Position numbers and translations under genes: made by a program. The notes under the pieces are model-generated. The model was not told the DNA's origin, did not search any database, and was given only the letters and a program-made list of their open reading frames with translations. Shown here piece after piece: positions 36,647 through 47,548 of a stretch of 64,000 nucleotides of DNA. The stretch comes from Plantago ovata (Eukaryota; Streptophyta; Magnoliopsida; Lamiales; Plantaginaceae): positions 13,717,566 to 13,781,565 of the forward strand of contig CM051458.1 in the NCBI GenBank assembly GCA_028274465.1, written 5' to 3'. The stretch's first letter is position 1. Each line of letters starts with the position of its first letter.

Positions 36647-39600
36647 GATGTCCGAGGTTAACCCTAAGGTCGTAGATCTCACGGATCTTCCTACTTCGTC
36701 CAATTCGGAGTCTACAAGCAACAATTCTTCTTCCTCTTCTGATTCAGACTCTTCTTCCGAATCTTCTTTAGACATCGGGGGTGGAAATCACGTTCCTTCC
36801 ACCTCTCGTGTGAGGATGAATGAAGCTGGTCCGAATTCCGTTGCGCCACGCTCACAGGCTTTGATTAGTCGAGATCAGTCGCCTGGAATATCTTCCGACC
36901 GTCGCCTCTCCGTCTATCAACCTCCCCGTCGTAAGGTAGAACTCCCTTCACATCTCCGGCTCCTTTGTAGATACGGAGGCCGTAATTATAGGTGTATTTC
37001 CGATCCTAACATAGAAGCTGACTTCGAACCTACCTATGCCCATCCACAACTAAGTTTTAGAGAACCGGATGTGGCTAGTCCTGAAAGAGTCCATGAAGTT
37101 GCCCTCTTAGGGAGGTCCGTGCTGTCGCCCCTCTTGAAGGTGCCGGAGATGATGCAACTCAAAATATTCCGGCTGGTAACGATCCTCCTGCTGATGTAAA
37201 TGGAGCTAACAATGAAGAGGGCGGACAACCTTTAGAAGGCGAGGTACGGGAGTTCCGTGGTGCTCTTTTCCCCGTACCTGATCATCTCGAGCCCGCTCTC
37301 CGAAGACGTTACGAAAGACTGCGAGATGACATCCATTTATTCAGCGTAGCTCGAGAGACTAACGAGGACAGATGGATACCCACAATGTCTAAAGTGACCG
37401 AAAATCAGCTTCCGGCTCTCAGAAAAAATTCACCATCCCCGATGATATCGAGCTTATCGCTCCGGGTCCTGACGATGCCATATACAACTGTCCTGATGGA
37501 GCTCTAACATGCTTCGTTGTTTCTCTCGAGCTTGGATGGAGGATTCCCTTCATCGAGGAGTTTGCATCTATCTTCCGGGCCTTGGATATTACTCCGATGC
37601 AGGTTATGCCAATTTCTTTGGCTAACTTAATATGCTTCGGAGTTCTCATGAAGATGAAGAACGAGCCCATTACTTTTGCCAATTTCTGTCAAGCTTTCAC
37701 TGTCTCGCTGTCTGGGACTTGGTATTATTGGCAATTCAAACCGCGCCAATATTTTTACTTCATTCTTGGGAGTCCGAACTCCTTGGGCTCCGCCTGGTGG
37801 TCTCGATATTTTTACTTCAGATATAAGCTAAGACCTGTGGCTTCGGAAAGCGAACGCAAGTATTTCAACGTCCGGTACGATCTCAATAAAGAGTCTCCCG
37901 CTGACTATCGTCCGGTGCGGGATCATTGGAGTCCCTGGGCTGCTGCCATGCGGGCAAGAAGCATTGCCAAAAACCCGGAGAAATACATTTTTTGCGTGCT
38001 TACCATGCAACCACTTCCGGCCTTTGCCAACCTTACGGACACTGTAGACTTAGGTCCTTATAAAAATGATAGCTTTGGTAAAGACCTTTTATATGTTAAC
38101 TTTTCTCTAATCTTTCAATGTTTTTCCGCCTCTTTGTTTTATCTCTTTTTCCGTCTGTCTTACACTTATATATTTTCTTTGTTTTTTTTCAGAGGATTGG
38201 GTTGAGTATCTGATGGCAGAGGCACGAAGACTACAAGCTGCAATTGAGGAAAAAATGGTCGAGGAGAGGCGGAAAAAGGTGCGTAAGGGAACCACCAACC
38301 AACTGACCGTCTTTCGCCAAGAACATCCGAAGGATGGGGTTAAGTAGAGACAAGAAAAGGAGCGCCGGAAGCTCGAGAAACTGCCTGCTCAAGAGATGGA
38401 GTCCAGCCGGAAGGGTTTGACTCCGGAAGAGGCCAAGCGTCGTTCTGATGAGCGGAAGAACGAATAGAAGAAGGAGAAGAACGACAATAAGCAACAACCG
38501 AAGCAGCCTCGGAAAGCTAAGAGCAAGACTGCTCCGGACGTTGAAGTCATGGAGATTGATCAGCTGACTCTCGTCCCGGAGCCTGCTGGCGCGGACATGG
38601 TTGCTCCAGGTCCCTCTTCTCAGGCTCCTCCTGCTCCGGCCCCTCCCAAAAAGCTAATGGGAGATTCCTTCAAGGCCTCCAAGTCCGGAACTTGTACTTC
38701 CGCTGCTCCCGTGGTTGACCCCTCCGGAAAAAATAAACAAGTGGTCGAAGCCCCGGTAAAGTCCAAGAAACGGAGGGGTACTGGTCCGGCGGTTTATGCT
38801 GATGAGGCGGATTTCGATCGTGAAACCGAGATCTGCTGGCAGTGGACCGCATCCGCTTGTTGGAAGAATCTTTCTGTCAGGTATTATTCCGTACCTTAAG
38901 TTGTTTTTCTTTCGTACCTTCTTTCTATATTTCTTAACAAATCTCTTTTGCAGCTTGGCTTGGCAGTTCGTGGTATCTCCGTTGCTGCTCAGAATCAGAA
39001 GTCCACCTTGGAGAGCAACTTACATGCTTCTGAGCTCGAGAGGATTGCCCTTTCAGAGAAGCTCTCCCAAGTCCAATCTAGCTTACAAGAAGTCGAAGCT
39101 AAGCTATTGAAGATGGCCCTGCTTGAAAGTGAAGTGCTTGAGCTTCGGAATCAGGTTGTCGAGACCTCTAAGCTCCGTGATGAGCTATCCAAGCTACAAT
39201 CCGCCTATGAGGCGCAGCGGAAGGAGGTTGAGGGATGCTTGGCTCTAATCAGCGACCAACAGGAGAGCTACGCATGCTGCATGAACATGCTCGAGCACTT
39301 CCATCATGCTCTGATGATCGGATTCGTCTGCTCCCGGAAGGACATAGTCCAAGACTTTCTCAAGAGCATCTCCTTCAAATACGCTAAGGCCATGGGAAAT
39401 GACAAGGCTCGGGTAGACGGATTCTGTGCCTGCCTCGGACAACTTGAAGCTGCGGGTCTTGTTCCTTCGGATCTTGATTGGGAGGCTAACAAGCTCGACA
39501 TATTCAAAGGCCCGGATGGTGAAGAGGATCCCCAAATTCCCACTGTCGATAATGATGAGCTTGGCAAGGATGAATTTGTAAGTCTCGTGGCCTCGGAGGG

Positions 39601-40126
39601 TGATGACTTAAAATTTTCAGATCAAGAGCCTCGCCTCCCCGGGTTCGTCCCTGACATTCTCCGGTACTGGTATCTCATGCCTTTCGAAAAATATGAGAAG
39701 GAGAACTGAGCCTGGTTGAATCTCCCTCATCCGGTGATTGGTCGTCCTGTGGACTATAGCCTTTTTGATGAGGCCAGGACCTTGTGCAAAGACTGGGAGG
39801 AGGCTCGGGAAAAGGAGGAGATCCGGAGGCGTGAGACAGATCCGGAAAACTAGGCAGCCGGAAACGTTGAGAGCTCTTTCAAGAAGAACTTTTATATTCC
39901 TCCGTTTCCGACTGTCACGGAGCTTAACAAAAATACGTATGCCCCTTTGCCTTGGCTAAGCTGGAAACTTCATTTAGAGGACCTGGCTCGAGCTGCTGCG
40001 GAAGCTGAAGCAGCGGAGGTTTTGGCCCGGATGACCCGGGAGGCTATGGATCAAGATGAGCAGGATCAAGTTGATGATAATGATGAGTCTTCCGTGTTTT
40101 CAAAGTCTCGAACTCGTGACGATTAG
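36647..40126 (+). pseudogene. Spliced antisense extra ORF of the Tat element (gypsy-type transposon domain, PF04195-like, plus coiled coil)
   Basis: Exons are about 36647-38077, 38193-38880 and 38954-40126, with introns GGTAAAG...TTTCAG and CAGGTATT...TTGCAG. The first exon has a Ser-rich N terminus and then the domain annotated in plants as putative gypsy-type transposon: LELGWRIPFIEEF, SLANLICFGVLM, GTWYYWQFKPR, SAWWSRYFYF, and DYRPVRDHW. The second is Lys/Glu/Pro-rich. The third is a long coiled coil (about 39,000-39,260) followed by a helical region and an acidic end. It lies between pol and the 3' LTR, on the opposite strand. Frame changes near 37,120, 37,425 and 38,825 and stops at 38345, 38465, 39707 and 39851 show that it has decayed. 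Its function is unknown in the family. Confidence 0.72.
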
Positions 40127-40606
40127 AAACTCTTTCTTATGCCGGGGTATGCCCCAAAGTAACTTGTAATTTGAATAATTGCTACCTTTTTTAGATTCGG
40201 AACAAATTTATCTTACGGAGGTATGCCTCCTTGAATCTGTTATTTCGAACAAGTCTTTAAGCTTCGGAACCCTTTATGAATCTGAATCATCACTTATAAA
40301 TAATAATTCAATTTGATGAAATCATCAGTATCTTTCACTGCTCCGGTACTCTTCATGAACATAACTTCCGGGACTTGGTTTGAGTTCAAGATCCATTCGT
40401 TTTCTTTCTCAAGTCTTCGAGGTTCGGACTATTAACCAGAAAATGTTTTTTGCAACTAGTTCTTTCTCTCCCTCTTCTTATTCCGGCTGATCAATTAAAA
40501 CTTGTGTCAAGTTTCCAAGAATCGGATTATTAACCCATTAACCAATTAAAACTTGTGTCAAGTTTCTAAGGTTCGGATTGTTAATCTGCTTGACGTGTTC
40601 CGTGTC

Positions 40607-41054
40607 GTCTCCTATCCGACGCTCTTTTGACGTAAAATATGCAAAGCTCTCACGATAGTTATTTTAGTAAGTTGAGACCTAAAAAATTTCCGGTGAAAAT
40701 TTTCTGTCTCGACCCGCGTCTCCTATCCGACGCTCTTTTGACGTAAAATATGCGAAGCTCTCACGGTACTTATTTTAATAAGTTGAGACCTAAAAATTTT
40801 CCCGGTGAAAATTTTCTGTCTCGACCCGCGTCTCCTATCCGACGCTCTTTTGACGTAAAATATGTGAATCTCTCACGGTACTTATTTTAATAAGTTGAGA
40901 CCTAAAAATTTTCCCGGTGAAAATTTTCTGTCTCGACCCGCGTCTCCTATCCGACGCTCTTTTGACGTAAAATATGTGAAGCTCTCACGATACTTATTTT
41001 AATAAGTTGAGACCTAAAAATTTTTCCGGTGAAAATTTTCTGTCTCAACCCGTC
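40607..41054. repeat. 112-bp tandem array, four copies, in the Tat element
   Basis: GTCTCCTATCCGACGCTC begins at 40607, 40718, 40830 and 40942. Each unit carries TTTTGACGTAAAATATG and ends in GAAAATTTTCTGTCTCGACC. Copies are about 95% alike. Position between the integrase and the extra ORF matches the tandem-repeat-prone 3' region of Tat-lineage elements, which has been linked to the birth of plant satellites. Confidence 0.92.
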
Positions 41055-41376
41055 TCTTGCTTGTTTATTGACTAATTCAATAAATATTTACTCTTTCTCT
41101 TCTTCTTCTTTGGACTTTTTTATTATGATCTTTACTTTCTTTTTTTCGCTCCAACTTGTCAGATGAACTATCTCTATGTGGATTTGACGTAAATCTAAGA
41201 TGTTAAGGCTGCAATAACTTTGCATAAAACTGAATTGTTCATAAGTAGATATTAATGGATTTGACGGAAATCATTACAACTCTCTTTAATCAAATAAAAG
41301 GTTCAAAAAGGAAATTAAAGCAAAATAACAAAGTTCCTAGGTGATCTTCTACTCTCCCACTTCTGCTCTTCTTTTC

Positions 41377-41818
41377 CTAAGTGTAGAATTTCCTTAGGTT
41401 CTTGATGTTCCAAGGTCTCTTCCATCCTTTGTCTTCTTCATCTGCTAGCTCGTAGCTGCCATTTGTTTTTGCCTTGGTTATTTTGTACGGCCCTCTCCAT
41501 TTTGGCTCAAGTTTGCCCACTCCATCTTGCTGTGTTGCTTTCCTCAGCACCAAGTCTCCCACTTGAAGTTCTCTGTTCTTCACGTTCTTGTTGTAGCTCC
41601 TTGCCACTCTGTTTTGGTAGTTTAGGATCCTTGCTAAAGTTGTGCTCCTTACCTCTTCCAACGTATCTAAGTCCAGCATTCTTGCATCGTGGTTGTCTCC
41701 CGGTTCATAACCTTAAATCCTTAGGGTCTCCACCACTGCTTCTGCTGGGATCACAGCCTCTGATCCGTAGACCAAGTGAAATGGTGTTTCTTGAGTTGCT
41801 GTTTTTGAAGTAGTTGAT
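41377..41818 (-). pseudogene. Integrase C-terminal end of a Ty3/gypsy (Tat) polyprotein
   Basis: On the minus strand it reads QETPFHLVYGSEAVIPAE from the junction, then an in-frame stop. MLDLDTLEEVR follows, then RVARSYNKNVKNRELQVGDL, EPKWRGPYKITK and KRPWNIKNLRKFYT before a stop at 41377. The phrases PFxLVYGxEAVIP, VGDLVLR and WRGPYKI are hallmarks of plant Ty3/gypsy integrase C-terminal domains, which bind DNA or chromatin during insertion. The catalytic core lies outside, removed by the copia insertion at 41,820. Confidence 0.88.
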
Positions 41819-41820
41819 AG

Positions 41821-42603
41821 TGTATATGTCCTAGAGACAGTCTTTATTAAGGGCATGCAACCCTTATTAAGGGCATATCTGTACTATTACACAGGTCAAC
41901 GTAAATAATATATGTTTGTTGTTTGACTATTGAGTATCGCTTTCATATTTATATTACACCAGGCATACAACATGTCATATCTCTATTCCTGTCTGTATTG
42001 ATATCAAACATGCCCCCTCGGATAGATGACCGATCATACAGATAGTGGGAGCTATGTGAGTTATCATCTATCCCAAACTCTCCCTAGTCGAGGTTCATCT
42101 CGGATGTAGGGGTCTGAATGAACCAACTGAGACTAGTATGCGTGGAGGTTACACTTGTTAGAGCAAGTGTGAGCCGATCCCACGGCCACGGAACGGATTG
42201 TTGGACAATCAAGAAACGTACCCATAACTCCGCATAGTTGTTCGAAGGGTGATTACCGAACAATGGAAGTACCCACCAGAAACTCCCATCAATATATACT
42301 CTACATCGAAGTGTCTATGGGAACCGGAAAGTTGTCGAAGTGATGCCAGTCGTCCTTTGGACTTACAAGACTTTATCATCACATTTGTTGCCCCATATCC
42401 TTGCTGGACCCGTCGATGTTAGCTCTGAATAAGCAGTTGACCCAAGACACGATCCAGGATTATGACTACATACAAATGGGGATGATAAGTGATTCTGTGA
42501 AGGATTCATCTCTCATGTGTAGCACATGAGAGCATTGCTCATAGTCGTTCATAGTTGTGATTGGTCAAACCGCTGGCCAGCGTATCAATATTATTATGAT
42601 AGT
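41821..42603 (+). repeat. Ty1/copia 5' LTR, first part (split by element A)
   Basis: Begins TGTATATGTCCTAGAGAC, close to the start seen in plant Angela/BARE-like copia LTRs. It interrupts the Tat integrase. It breaks at 42603, where element A inserted with an ATAGT duplication, and resumes at 48833. Combined length is about 2.1 kb, long but within the range for this group. Confidence 0.65.
42599..42603. repeat. Element A target site duplication (ATAGT), left
   Basis: ATAGT directly before the TG of the 5' LTR, repeated at 48828-48832 after the 3' LTR. Confidence 0.88.
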
Positions 42604-43881
42604 TGATGAATGTGTATTTTACACTTTCATTCGAGTCTTTTTCACCTATTTTAGCTATCCTCTATGTTAATTTAGCTATATTTTAGTACATTTTATTAGA
42701 ATAGTGTCACGTTTCCCTTTAGATTTTATTTTACAGGTTTTGGTTGAAATTCGGAGATTTACGGGCAATTATATTGAAGTCTACAAGGAATTGGTGTTCC
42801 AGAAGCATATTTGGAGTATCTGAAGGTTTCCGGATAGGATTTGGAGTCTAGGGGCCGAATCTGGAGGTTAGAAGGCTACTAGAAGTCATAAACCGAGTCC
42901 GAAAAGGTGAAGAAATCCAAAACCGCGTCGAAAACGCGAAAATCTCGCGTTTACACTGGGGGGCGAACCGCCCCAGCTCTCGGGCGAACCGCCCCAGAGG
43001 AACGGGCCTATATATAGTTGCGAGTTTTCTCTCCGAAAATCATATCTTTCCAAGCCTACTTTCTCACCTCTCTCTATAGTTTTAGGTAGGAACTACCCGG
43101 GGCCTGTCCTGGGAGTTCCATAGCTTAGGGGATACTTTTTCATAGCAGATTGGAGCGCGTAGGATCACAATCATCCGGAGATTGACAACCTTCGGTAACT
43201 TTGTATCTTACAACTTTTATCTACTTATTTTATATATTCTTTCAATATGTTTTCTTCTATGATTGTTATTGATTGCATGCACATTATGAGTAGCTAAATT
43301 TATCGTTGGTGGTAGTATGTGAATTCTTAGCGAGGGAAGATAATCATGCTAATGGCTATATCGCGCATTATACTCCGTGTCATTGCTTTATTTCGTTGAT
43401 GAGTTGAACACCAAAATTCTCATATGTTGTATTGATCATTATGCACGCTAGGACACTTGTCGGCCAATCAGACTTAATTATCTTCGTAGTGTTGAATGAT
43501 TACGGAACACAATAGGACGTTAGTTGTTGACAGGTCACACCAATACTATCTTCGTAGTGCACAATACTTACAACAGGACCCAAGATTTATTCAAAGATCT
43601 CCATGCAAGACCGAGGAATTTATGCATGATTATCGACCCATTATGTTAAGAAGGACCATACTATCACCAACCTCCATTATCTGCTTGAAAACCCCTATCG
43701 CTTTTTATTTGCTGTTTTATATTTTCTTGATTAAATAGATAAAGCTAGTTATAGTCCTGAGAGAACGACACTCGAGTCATTCTGCTGCTACACTACGGTT
43801 TTCGTTGTAGTTGTGGATTGCCTTTGGATAAATACAAATATTATTTGCTGAATCGAGACCTGACAAATCTCGCGTTCATCA
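42604..43881 (+). repeat. Element A 5' LTR
   Basis: 1,278 bp, TG...CA ends (TGATGAATGTG ... GCGTTCATCA). A TATA box (CTATATATAG, 43009-43018) follows a doubled GC hairpin at 42958-43000. Nearly identical to 47549-48827, to the inverted copy ending at 51759, and more distantly to 58831-60105. Confidence 0.93.
42958..43000. promoter_or_regulatory. Doubled GGGCGAACCGCCCC hairpin upstream of the LTR TATA box
   Basis: Two copies of a short self-complementary motif (GGGGCG-AAC-CGCCCC and the shorter GGGCGAACCGCCCC) separated by AGCTCTC, ending 9 bases before the TATA box. Equivalent doublets lie at 47903-47941, 52645-52683 (inverted) and 59185-59222, and a fifth at 62687-62721 is internal to element C. 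Confidence 0.7.
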
Positions 43882-43884
43882 AAT

Positions 43885-43902
43885 TGGCGCCGTTGCCGGG
43901 GA
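43885..43902 (+). other. Element A primer binding site (tRNA-Asp)
   Basis: TGGCGCCGTTGCCGGGGA, three bases after the LTR, is complementary to the 3' end of plant tRNA-Asp. This primer is usual in Athila/Tat-type Ty3 elements. Confidence 0.88.
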
Positions 43903-44043
43903 CTATACTCCTTTTTTCTATTTAATTTGTTTATATTTACAGCTTTAGATTCCTAATTCTTTTAGTTTTAGTTTTCCTTTTAATCTTTTTCTGCTTTCCT
44001 AGTTTGTTTCTAATCACCTTTCCTAGTCTGTCACAGATAGTGT

Positions 44044-45977
44044 ATGCCGCATACGCGTTCTGCAGGAACACCGCTTGCTGATTCAATTGCTGAGATCGAT
44101 AGAGTCTACCACCAGAGAAGGCGACTACTTGAAAGGCGCGCACTAGAGGAAATAGAGGAAACCGATTTCTCTGAATCTCTAATTAGTCTATTCAAGAAAA
44201 TCGACGGAATGGCAGAAGCTAGACCACTGAAGGCATGGGTACAACCCACCAAAGATCGTATGAGGGGACCGGCGATTGTTCTTTTGTCTGCATCCCGAGA
44301 TCTGGAAATCAAAAGTTGCATGTACCAGCAACTCCCGAGGTTCTATGGGTTGGCTAGGGAAGATGTTATGGGATACCTGAATGATATTGACGACTTTATC
44401 AACAATCTTCCAAGGCCCGGAGCAGGGATAACGGACGATGAGCTAAGGATGAAGGTTTTTGCTATGGGGCTTGGGGATAAAGCCAAGGCATGGTTAGGCT
44501 CTGTGGAAGCCGGATCACTAGACACCTGGGACAAGGTGTATTCTGCTTTTATGGAGAAATACTTTCCTCACACATTGACTACCGCGCTTAAGGCGCAAAT
44601 CACAGGATTCAAACAGGACTATAATGAGACCATCTACACCGCTTTCGAGAGATTCAAGGACCTCATGCACAAGTGTCCACACCATGGTTTTGGGCTTCCT
44701 GATCTTGTCTAGCACTTCTACAATGGACTCACATATGAGAGTCAACAGGTGGTGAATTTCCAATACCGTGGTACTATCTGGGAAGAGACCGCCGAGGATG
44801 TGTGGGCGTGTTTCGAAAGGCTTGCTAAAGGATCTCAATCCAAGGATCCAAGAGCAATGGTTAGAAGGCGTGGACCTGAGGCCCCACCAAACCAGGAGAT
44901 CCCAATGCATGAAGTGAATGGTGTGAGTGGCGATAGGTTCGAAGGTTTCGCCAATCAGATGAGGCAAGCTCTAAGTGGCCTAATCGGAACTTCTCTCTCC
45001 AACGAGGTATGTAGGGTGTGCAAGAATTATGGGCATGGGGCTCATATGTGTAGATCAGATCTAGCACGAGAAGATGTTCACTTGGGAAACCGTAGTAATC
45101 CTACTCCTAAGGACGAAGCATCTACATCCAAGTCAGCAACTCTCATGGATAATTTACAGAAATTGGTGGATTTCACCCAAGTGTTTTTGAAGAGATACGA
45201 GGAGGATTCGGCAAAGATCAATGCTCGTCTGGATCAATTAGAAGCTAGAGCTAGTAGAGAGCAAGGGAAGTTACATAGCAGCACTGAGAGGTCCATGTCG
45301 ATCAACTTGGTGGGAGATCAACCAGTGGAAATCACCACTAAGCAAGTTGCTAAGTGCGAGTGTTACAAGGATGAAGAGCCTCCACTAGCCAAGGAAGAAG
45401 AGAAGGACCTTGGTACTAATGAGAGTGGAAAGAAGCAAGAGAATCCCGAGCCACTCCCTCAAAGTTTCGATGTTAAGGTCGGGATTGGTGAACTTGAAGA
45501 TGTCCGTGCCACACTAGACACGGGATCTTACTCGAACGTGCTCCCTTTGAATGTGTTTGAGAAGAGTAACCTTGGAAAACTATCTAACCATAGGGCTATT
45601 GTGCAACTGGCGGATGGATCCTTAGTGAGACCCGAAGGCGTTGTGAAAATGTGTTGGTCAAGATTGGTGAAGCATCTGTATACACCAATTTTGTAGTTAT
45701 GCCGGCGTCTGCACCTGGAACGGGGGATGTCATACTCTTAGGGCAAACATTCTTGACTAAACTACGCTCCGTGATGGACATCTACCAAAGAACTTGCACT
45801 ATCGAAGTGGATGGCAAGCAACACGTGTTGCAAGCCATACCTGATCCACCTTAACCGCCTGATATTACTACTCACTACTGTGGTCTTACAGCCTATATTC
45901 TTTCTTATTCACAGGTTCGTGGCATGGAAAGGAGATCAATGAAGGGGAAACCTAGTACCTGCAGAAAGAAGAGATAG
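44044..45977 (+). pseudogene. Element A Gag-protease, disrupted
   Basis: Starts MPHTRSAGTPLADS. A retrotransposon Gag domain runs about residues 60-260 (LDTWDKVYSAFMEKYFP, KQDYNETIYTAFERF), followed by a zinc knuckle (CRVCKNYGHGAHMC), a helical acidic stretch and an aspartic protease with ATLDTGSYSN. The frame is broken by a TAG at 44710-44712 where element C has Gln, by a one-base loss in an A run near 45,645 just after the protease start, and by a TAA at 45852. The end (MKGKPST, then a basic tail) and stop at 45975-45977 coincide with element C. Compared with C it lacks about 65 residues after the knuckle and about 20 in the helical part. Confidence 0.88.
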
Positions 45978-46020
45978 GCGCGGACAGGAGTCGAGTCAAA
46001 GACTTTAAACAATGGCGCTA

Positions 46021-46038
46021 TCCGGGAGGCAACCCGGA
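46021..46038 (+). other. Post-stop hairpin TCCGGG-AGGCAA-CCCGGA
   Basis: A perfect 6-bp stem with a 6-base loop 44 bases after the Gag-protease stop. The same stem with loop AGGTAA occurs at 62468-62485 in element C. GGGAGGCAACCC-type sequences are common downstream of coding regions in Athila-like plant elements. The role is unknown; it could act in RNA dimerisation, translation or packaging. Confidence 0.65.
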
Positions 46039-46631
46039 GATTTTATCGCTTTCTTTACCGCTTTAGATTTTATCTCACGAGTTTGATTGAGTATTATAGG
46101 TCACTTATACAAGCATTAGCTCTCACCTTGGATCCACTTTCGATGTTCGGGACGAGCGACGACGTTCAGGTTTGGGGAGGAGGTTATCGCTGGTTATCTC
46201 TATACTTATCTTGCTTATGATAAACTCGTGAAATTTTTTGCATTTGCACGTTTACTGCTTTCCCAGGATAGTCTTGCATGTTTTATATAGAGTTTATTGC
46301 CGAATTTTTTGAACTTTTTTATTGGGTAGATCAACCAACTATGCCATTAATCGTATGCTTCATCTCTATGAATTTGTTTGAGGTTTTTCTCGCTTGGCTT
46401 GTCACATTTATGTATTGCACTTAGTTAAGCATGGTAGTCTCGACATCACTTAGTGGTGTTTTCTCTACTGCGGTTCACGAAGGCCTTTATAATAGGATGA
46501 TGCATGTTAGGGTCTTATGGTTGTTTTCCCGAGTAATTATGTACCTAAGAGGCAACAAGTCTTCACCATGCTTTGAGATTGCTAAATGCCTAGGAAGGAG
46601 GTAGTGTGAGTTTGTGTGATCCTTTGTTTAT

Positions 46632-46776
46632 AACCTATTCTTCAGAATAGGTTTGGGGAGGGGGTTGCACCATCATTAGACTTGTTTCTGTTTTTCATTT
46701 TTCGTATCGTGAGTTTATTTTTCCTTTTCCGTAATTTTGTATTCCAACCTATTCTTTCGAATAGGTTTGGGGAAGT
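46632..46776 (+). repeat. Two hairpins each followed by TTTGGGGA
   Basis: AACCTATTC-TTCA-GAATAGGTT (46632-46653) and AACCTATTC-TTTC-GAATAGGTT (46746-46767) are nearly the same stem-loop, and each runs into TTTGGGGA, the core of the true polypurine tract at about 47,537-47,546. They look like duplicated, internal polypurine-like signals. Confidence 0.7.
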
Positions 46777-47548
46777 CGTGTGAGTCTTTTTGTTTCTCTC
46801 TTTGTTATGCTACTGCTGGCTAGAAAAGATCGAAAAAAAGAAAGAAAAATTCCAGAAAAAAAAAGAAAAAGAATCTGGAACGAAAAAAAAAAGGAAAAAA
46901 GAGAAGACCCCAAAAAAGCAAAGAAGGGTCCAAAAAAGAAAATCCAAATAGCAGTTTAGCAAAGTGTTGAGTCTTTTCCATTTTTCGTGTTGTTCGTAAT
47001 CGTGTTTTTCTATTTTTATCTTTTTTGTCTTGAGTGTCATCTGTTCTAGACCACCCTCGTCCTGCCATTCAGGAAGTGGTGAATAGCTTAAGACTTTACT
47101 TGAGAGATGGGTAGAATAGGGGAGTGTTATCTTTTATAGGGAACCCTCCTTCGTTTGATGAGAGCCAGTACTGGTTCGACCTCTTTGAGGAAAAGTCTTA
47201 ACATGGTGGAACAGCAGTAAGTCCTCAGTTTCATAGGCACGGGGCAACCATTCGTATTTAGCATGCATCATTACGTCGTCACTGACTAGGTCCAGGTAGA
47301 GAATGTTACGAGTGACTATCTTGTCTTGACATAAGTGCTTATGTGGATGTGTATAAGTCAATCGAGGTATTCTTCAACCTATATTCATGCTTTGATTTAT
47401 ATGGTTTTTGTTCATATGTTATTTGGTAGATTCAGTAATTTAGTTCATTTTATTTGGCATGAAACTCCATTTTTGAGTCTTGCATGTTTTTTGTATTAGA
47501 GTCTAGCTTAGTTGCTTGAGGACAAGTAAAGGTTCGGTTTGGGGAGTT

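Larger units (their letters stand above)
34771..41820 (-). mobile_element. Tat-lineage Ty3/gypsy LTR retrotransposon fragment, minus strand
   Basis: On the minus strand the order is integrase C terminus (41,818-41,377), a 112-bp tandem array (41,054-40,607), an extra gene on the opposite strand (36,338-40,126) and LTR-like sequence (below about 36,000) with a TATA box. An additional ORF, often antisense, and tandem repeats between pol and the 3' LTR are known for the Tat lineage (Ogre, Retand and Grande groups). The right side is cut at 41,820 by a copia LTR. The left boundary at 34,765-34,800 interrupts a LINE; 34771 is the first TG after the LINE reading frame ends and is approximate. Gag, protease, RT and RNase H are not in the window. 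Confidence 0.75.
45978..47548 (+). other. Element A long noncoding 3' region and polypurine tract
   Basis: No domain-bearing frame in either strand. It contains the two hairpin-plus-TTTGGGGA units, a purine-rich block at 46,828-46,945 (AAAAAGAAAG-type text), and ends in GGTTCGGTTTGGGGAGTT, whose purine run primes plus-strand synthesis next to the 3' LTR. Confidence 0.75.

Noticed and set aside
40607-41054. CRISPR-like array
   Set aside because: Units are directly adjacent 112-bp tandem copies without unique spacers, inside a plant retrotransposon.
44044-45977. Endogenous pararetrovirus or retrovirus with an envelope gene
   Set aside because: There is no RT, movement protein or envelope-like frame; the tRNA-Asp primer site, Gag and protease fit a plant Ty3-type retrotransposon.
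46810-47068. Phe-rich minus-strand frames as a membrane protein
   Set aside because: They arise from the purine-rich noncoding block of element A read on the other strand.
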